Origin: Tetracladium setigerum
Lineage: Eukaryota; Ascomycota; Leotiomycetes; Helotiales
Direction of reading: 5' to 3'
DNA length: 64,000 bases
NCBI GenBank assembly: GCA_031472005.1
Contig: PZJY01000001.1
Location: forward strand, 4,278,001 to 4,342,000
Positions 58,845-64,000 of the stretch are shown piece after piece (positions within the stretch are counted from its first letter, which is position 1; the number at the start of each line of letters is the position of its first letter). Made by a program: the position numbers and the translations under genes. The notes below the pieces were generated by a model. The model was not told where the DNA came from. It was given only the letters and a program-made list of their open reading frames with translations, and searched no databases.

Positions 58845-59668
58845 ATGCGCTTTTCAGCAATCCTTTTTGCGACTCTGCTCGCCCTTCCACAATCATTCGC
58901 TCAACAGGCTGCCGATGGAGTCCTGGTTCCCTTCACATCTGCTCTCCCATCTTGCGCATCGCAATGTGGTCCCCTATACGACGTTCAAGGCGGTTGTGCA
59001 GACAAGACTTGCTTCTGCGCTGATGCGCGTCTCTCGGCATTTCGACAGACTGGTACTGCGGGTGTATCGTCAGTCTGCGGCGCTGCGTCTTGCACAGCAG
59101 CAGCGGATTTGGAGAAAGTTAAGAGCTGGTATACAAGTTTCTGTGGTGCTGCGACGACAGTAGCTACGACGACGAGGGCGAGCACATCGGCTTCGGCTAC
59201 TGCAGGATCAGGGACAAATGCAGGCTCAACTTCAGGAAATACGAATAACAACACTGGTGGAGGTGGAAATGATTCTTGGTGTGTACCTATTTTATGTCCA
59301 TTTTCATTTGTTCCGCAGAAATGCTAACGGTTTGATTGTGCAGGCTTGCAAGACACACTCGCTGGGTAATCATGATCGTCATTATAGTAGTTGGTCTGAT
59401 CCTCCTATGGGTAGGCGCATGGTACTTCCGCCGTCGCTACCTCCGCAGAAAGGAGAAGGAAATCGAAATGAGCCCTCCGGTAGCATGGGGTCCCAACCAA
59501 GCACACGGGGCTGCCGCGGGAGGATATCAATATGGCGATGGAATTGTGGATAGTGGTAGTCGTCCACCTGGCGGTGCGAGTGGAGGAGGGCATCACAAAG
59601 AAATGTCAACCGCACCAGGGAAGAGGCTTTCGAAAGCGAAGATGGGTTGGTTTAAGGCGAGTAAATGA
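58845..59668 (+). CDS. CFEM-domain surface protein with a C-terminal transmembrane helix
   Basis: Two exons, 58845-59278 and 59344-59668, give 252 residues. The signal peptide MRFSAILFATLLALPQSFAQ is followed by a CFEM domain with eight cysteines in the family pattern: LPSC, ASQC, QGGC, KTCFC, SSVC, AASC and SFC. CFEM proteins bind haem or act as surface receptors and effectors in fungi. A Thr/Ser/Gly/Asn linker leads to one membrane helix, WVIMIVIIVVGLILLWVGAW, then a basic stop-transfer RRRYLRRKEKE. The cytoplasmic tail of about 70 residues is Gly/Pro/Lys-rich. It is thus a type I membrane protein, not GPI-anchored. The Asp expected before the haem site is not obvious, so haem binding is uncertain. 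Confidence 0.9.
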
Positions 59669-61123
59669 TAAGAAGAATGTGTGTATGTGGTGAAGTGGTG
59701 TTGCATAATCGAGCTCCGGCAGCAGCATAGAGAAACCCTGAACTGGATGGGAAATGAAGCATCTCAGCGAAGCGGCGTTTTTGCTTTTTCATTTGTTGAT
59801 CTGAGCGTTTTAATGGAATTGAATACGTTTCTTATGAAGGGTGGTTGATTGATCTCTTTTTGGGAGGAGTTGTGTGCTGTTTCTGAAATTGGAGAAATGT
59901 GATGGGTGTATTTTTCAAAAGCTGTCTGGACAAATCAGTGTCCAAATTGTATTTCTTTTTATTTGGTGTACTTTATCTTTGAGGATGGGGTGGAATGTTA
60001 GGGATTTTGTCAAGGAGAGAAGGTGATAATCAACAGAATCGATTATGCTTAAAATTCCAGTGGAGGTTGATGGCACTTGAATGAAAATTGTGTGTTAGTA
60101 CAGCAAGCGCTTAGGAGAAACTTGGCTCCCAAATTTAGGACGTTCAAGCTCGACGTTCTATCTTGTTCAGTGAAATACAGGAGATTGACACCTCCCTCAT
60201 GACTTTGAAAAGGTAAGAACCATTCCTTATGGAAATGCAAGTCTGCAAGAGGTTGACATCCTCAAACACACAACTCTTACCGTCAACAACATCCTCTCAA
60301 CTAACGATATCAGAATCCTTGGATCAAGTATATGATCAGCCTTTTCGCTTTCTATCTTTCCGACCCTCACTACTTCAGACAACGACAGGTAGGCTGCATC
60401 TAACTCCCCTTCAGCAAGGCGACCTCAATCTGAAGTGACATGAAGAAGCTTCACCATCTCGTTTCTTGGCAAATTCTATTCCTTCCCTGGTGTATCCTGA
60501 GATTTTGCAGCAAGATCAACTTGATTTACTTTTCATCTTTTCAACAGAAGCCTTACAGTTCATTGGACAGCTCATAAGTCTGAGCAGACGAGCCGTCCTG
60601 ATTGAAATCAGAAGCTTTCTTTGCTCAATCGTTTGCTGGTGAGATACCATCTCTTTTCGTGTCACTCAACCTTCTCTCTCCTTCTCAACATTAACAGAAT
60701 ACTATTCCCTTCCTTCATTCAATGGACGCGCGAGGTGTTTCGATGATATTCATCTAGTGCCCGAGTTCGCTCCCCAATATCCTATCTACATTGGCCATCT
60801 CCACGCTCGAATCCTCCCCGCTGTCAATCATGAGCTGTACCTGACATTAACAGAATTGCCTGGTCACATCAACATCCTACTTCATTACCCATATTTCAAT
60901 CACCTTTACGCTAGTTGAGCATCGAGTTTCTGAAATTTGAAGTCTGCAGGCTATCGAAAGATTGCTTGCCTCGGACCGGACCTTCCAGTATAAGCAACTT
61001 ATCTTCACTTCTACTTCGCCTGCCCATCGATACTTCTCCAAGACTGCACCTCTCGTCCATAATATCATGCACCGATCCAATTGTTCATACTGAATTCCTC
61101 AGCCTTCGCAATTCCCCGCCGTC
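59669..61123. other. Intergenic region and leader of the RRM gene
   Basis: 1.45 kb. The first half is G/T-rich (3' region of the CFEM gene); the second half is C/T-rich, as in a long leader. No ORF with support. Confidence 0.5.
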
Positions 61124-64000
61124 ATGGCTTCCTCAAATCTTTCACAGATCTCAAACGCGGAAATTGGAGGCAATATCAACCTACCTTACCACCCTCACAA
61201 GGGCAGCAAAGGAATATATCAACCCCGAAAAGACGAACCATTGCGGTCTCCCATGAAATCATATCCTATCACCCATACTTGTTGTGGCTTTGGAGAGGAA
61301 GATGAACAGCAATGGATCCCACCCGTCAGGGACATAGAGCAGGGTGAGGGTGCTCATCAAATGGCTGGTGGCCATGTTTCCAACAGACCATACGCCATTC
61401 AAGATGCACCAAATGCCATCAATCAACAAAACCCAAGCACCAATGATGCGCAAGCTGCCTATCTCCAGAAACTCATTGAGGAGCTGCGAAGCACCAATCA
61501 CAGCCAAACCGATACCATCACGCGGTTGAGAATCAGGGTTGCCGTGTTGGAGAGTGAGCTTAAGCGAGCTTTGGAGGACAAGGATGTCGCCAACAACAGT
61601 CTCAGTACTCTGCTCCAGACATTTGCACGGGTCACTTCCAATAATCAGTATTCTGATATCAATGTGCCTCGTCTTGAAAATGGTAGAAGCAGAGATGCTG
61701 TCGCAAATGAGATCAAAGCTCTCAAGGATCAAGAAAACGAGATTGAGTCTCTACGCAAGACTATCAAACGTCAAGCTAGAGAGCTGAAGGAGAGCTCAGG
61801 CAAACAGAATCGAGGACGCTCCAGAAGCCCAGTCAGACAGGCTTTGCGGGATCGACAACCCCTCGCTGTTCCGTCTTCTCATCTTGGTTTCAATCGTTCA
61901 TTCAATGGCAGGAATTTGGGCCAAAATCCCAATGATCCACCTCCGTCCCTCCCCGCAGGTCACTCCTCCCACATAAATAATCCCCATCAGATTTCTCCCT
62001 TCCCGCAAAATTACGAGCGAGAAAAGAGCTTTGAAACGACTAGCACTATTCCGAACTCTGCAGCTCAACCAGATATTTCCCCCCATGATACTGACTTCAC
62101 TTCACTTGATGATCTGTTCTATGATACTGAAGATGAGGAGGCTCGCGAGCAGAAGAAAGTGCGAGAGAAGTATTTCAGTACGCCGCCTACACCAGGAGTG
62201 ATCCACACGGGTATCGTGACACAAGGCAAATATATGGGCAAGGACAGCGAGTTTCCCCGTGCTGAACAGCCGCTAGCAGCAAGATGGCTCAGGGACTATA
62301 GTCGCCATGCACCTCCACCTCCTGTTTCACGATTTGGATCCGACTTGACCGCGACATCAGCCATCTCTGGTCCGGGGTCATCTCTCAACACTCCAAAGAC
62401 TGCCTTTTTTGATCATACACTTTGGAATTCTGCAAGTGAGCGCGAATATGCCATTGACGAGCATTTCAAGGCTAGCGTTGGTGAAAGGCGTCGCTTCCCC
62501 GACTTATTCAAATATGGTATCCAATTCCGCCCAACTGAAAATGACAGTAACTTCTTTAGAAGTATCACCATCTCAAATATCCCTGCCAATATCGAGCTAC
62601 GAGACATTCTTTCCAGAGTCCGCGGGGGCGTGGTCGTTAACTCAGTTATGTGCAACACCATACCTCTCGTGGGCACGACTACAGCATTTATTACCTTTCT
62701 AGCGGACTCAGCTGTCACGAACTACATCAACCACACAAATATATACCCCCTGACATTTTTCCCTGACTCTTCTACCCTCCCTCAACCGCAATAATCGCTC
62801 TCATTCAAACCCCACATTCTGCGATACCACTCACATCCCCTCGCACCCGTCTCGCACACGCTGTCTCCAACTCCACGACTTCCCCCTCTACGAATCTCTC
62901 ACCTACCTCCAGAATATGCTCGCCGGTAACAATTTCCATCGTCGAAGCACACTCCTTGACATCTGGATGGATGAGAGCCGAACTGTGTATTTACACTTTT
63001 CGAGTGTCGCTGCCGCAGGGAGTGCATATGGGTGTTTGATCAGTTGGAGACAGTACAGAAATATGAGAGTTAATTTCTTGCCTGATCCGTGTGCGGGTGA
63101 TGTTTCGGAACTTCTTGAAGATATTAAGCCTGTGTCTAGGCTGAGAACTTCTTCTAGCTCTGGGTCAGGATCGGGCTCGGGATCAGAGGATCATTATGCG
63201 AGAGAGCGTGATTTGCAAAACCAGCGACGTTTGTCGGCTCAAGAGCAGGGTGGAAACGAGGTGGGACAACGGAGACAACTCGCTGCATTAACGGGACAGA
63301 AGGTTGAGATTTTGGCGATGGATGGGAAAGGAATTGGTGGTGCGAGTTGGGCAGATGAGGTCAATGAAGATTGCGAGATCAACCATCCTCTTGAGGGCAC
63401 AAGCTTGTCTTCCTCTTCCACAGAGGAATTGGAAGGCAGTATCAGTAACAACAACAACACCATCGAAAGTTCCACAGAACAGCAACCATCAGCTATCATC
63501 CTTCCAGATCTCAACCGTCTCATGTCTGACCCATCGCATAAAGTCTGGAAAGATCACAAACTCCCTACTGGTATTGAGGGAAGTAAATACAATATTCCTA
63601 TTCTGAATTCCGAAGATCGTGGACGCAGACTAACGAGAAGTATTTCTCCGCTATCTCACTCTCATTCTCAACCGGTTGATACTGGTGGTGGTGATGACGT
63701 GGCCAGCCACATTCCAAGAGAGATTGAACACCATCGTGCACATGTGGTGGTTGAAGGCGATAGACCTGCCAACTTCAAGCTCGACAATCGAGTGGATGAT
63801 GATGTGGTGAGATTTATGAGTGCGATTGAGAATAAGGAGAGGAGTTTTGAGGAGGAAGAGACGTCGTCGGGGAGCGATACTGTGGTGGACCTGGAGAAGA
63901 AGGAAAGTGCTATTGATGACGTTGAAATTGCACACGTCTCTTCTTCTGCTGCAGCTTCCTTTCCCTCTACTTCTCTTGTTGGGCAGCTAAAGGAGGCAGG
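61124..64000 (+). CDS. RRM-domain RNA-binding protein with coiled coil, apparent frame break; runs off the window
   Basis: The start ATG at 61124 is in good context. Residues about 110-155 and 190-225 form coiled coil (AAYLQKLIEELRSTNHSQTD, IKALKDQENEIESLRKTIKR). An RS-like patch (RGRSRSPVRQ) and the motif SPHDTDFTSLDDLFYDTEDE follow. An RRM-like domain lies near 470-550: FFRSITISNIPANIELRDIL, SRVRGGVVVNSVMC, TTAFITFLADS. The first frame stops at 62794. The continuation, TRCLQLHDFPLYESL, WMDESRTVYLHFSSVAAAGS and a long Ser-rich tail with GGASWADE, lies in another frame, open to 64000. One extra base near 62770-62781 (CCC runs) or two missing would join them. This resembles a Pezizomycotina RRM family with two RRM halves. 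Confidence 0.78.

Overview
The window looks like nuclear DNA of a filamentous ascomycete (Pezizomycotina). Genes are compact, with many 45-70 bp GT-AG introns carrying CTAAC/CTGAC-like branch sites. The gene content (HET-domain protein, 2EXR protein, CFEM surface protein, Zn2Cys6 regulator, Dal5-type transporter, Pam17, DenA) is typical of that subphylum. A Leotiomycete-like fungus is my guess, but the sequence alone does not prove it. No tRNA, rRNA, CRISPR or intact transposon was recognised. All exon models come from reading splice signals and reading frames by eye.

Layout. 0-1.3 kb: 5' part of a flavin monooxygenase (minus). 2.8-5.9 kb: gamma-glutamylcyclotransferase-like gene (minus), diverging from the Rab geranylgeranyltransferase beta subunit BET2 (plus). 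7.9-10 kb: zinc-finger-like protein behind a long leader. 11.2-18.7 kb: Zn2Cys6 regulator (minus), divergent FAD monooxygenase (plus) and Dal5-like MFS transporter (plus), a plausible small catabolic unit. 20.3-22.5 kb: HET-domain protein ending in near-identical 32-aa repeats. 23.1-24.7 kb: 2EXR protein. 24.9-31.8 kb: PEX1 and MCM7 sharing a 426 bp divergent promoter with an MCB box. 33.1-39.1 kb: a protein of about 1850 aa whose layout resembles Red1/SYCP2 meiotic axis cores. 39.5-40.7 kb: deneddylase DenA-like. 42.2-44.6 kb: chromodomain protein. 45.3-46.1 kb: PAM17. 46.4-48.1 kb: UBA4, diverging from SLX9 (48.4-49.0 kb). 49.8-50.3 kb: small unrecognised two-exon gene. 50.3-52.5 kb: non-coding repeat-bearing stretch with two inverted copies of a 52-nt hairpin. 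52.5-57.2 kb: two divergent coiled-coil protein genes. 58.8-59.7 kb: CFEM membrane protein. 61.1-64 kb: RRM protein, running off the window.

Housekeeping functions dominate: vesicle prenylation, peroxisome biogenesis, DNA replication, mitochondrial import, tRNA thiolation/urmylation, ribosome assembly and deneddylation. Accessory islands lie around 19-23 kb (HET) and 50-57 kb (hairpins and coiled-coil pair).

Five otherwise good genes (GGCT, Zn2Cys6, chromodomain, SLX9, RRM) each show one single-base frame break at or beside a short homopolymer run. That pattern points to sequence or assembly errors more than to biology, but it decides how those proteins must be read.
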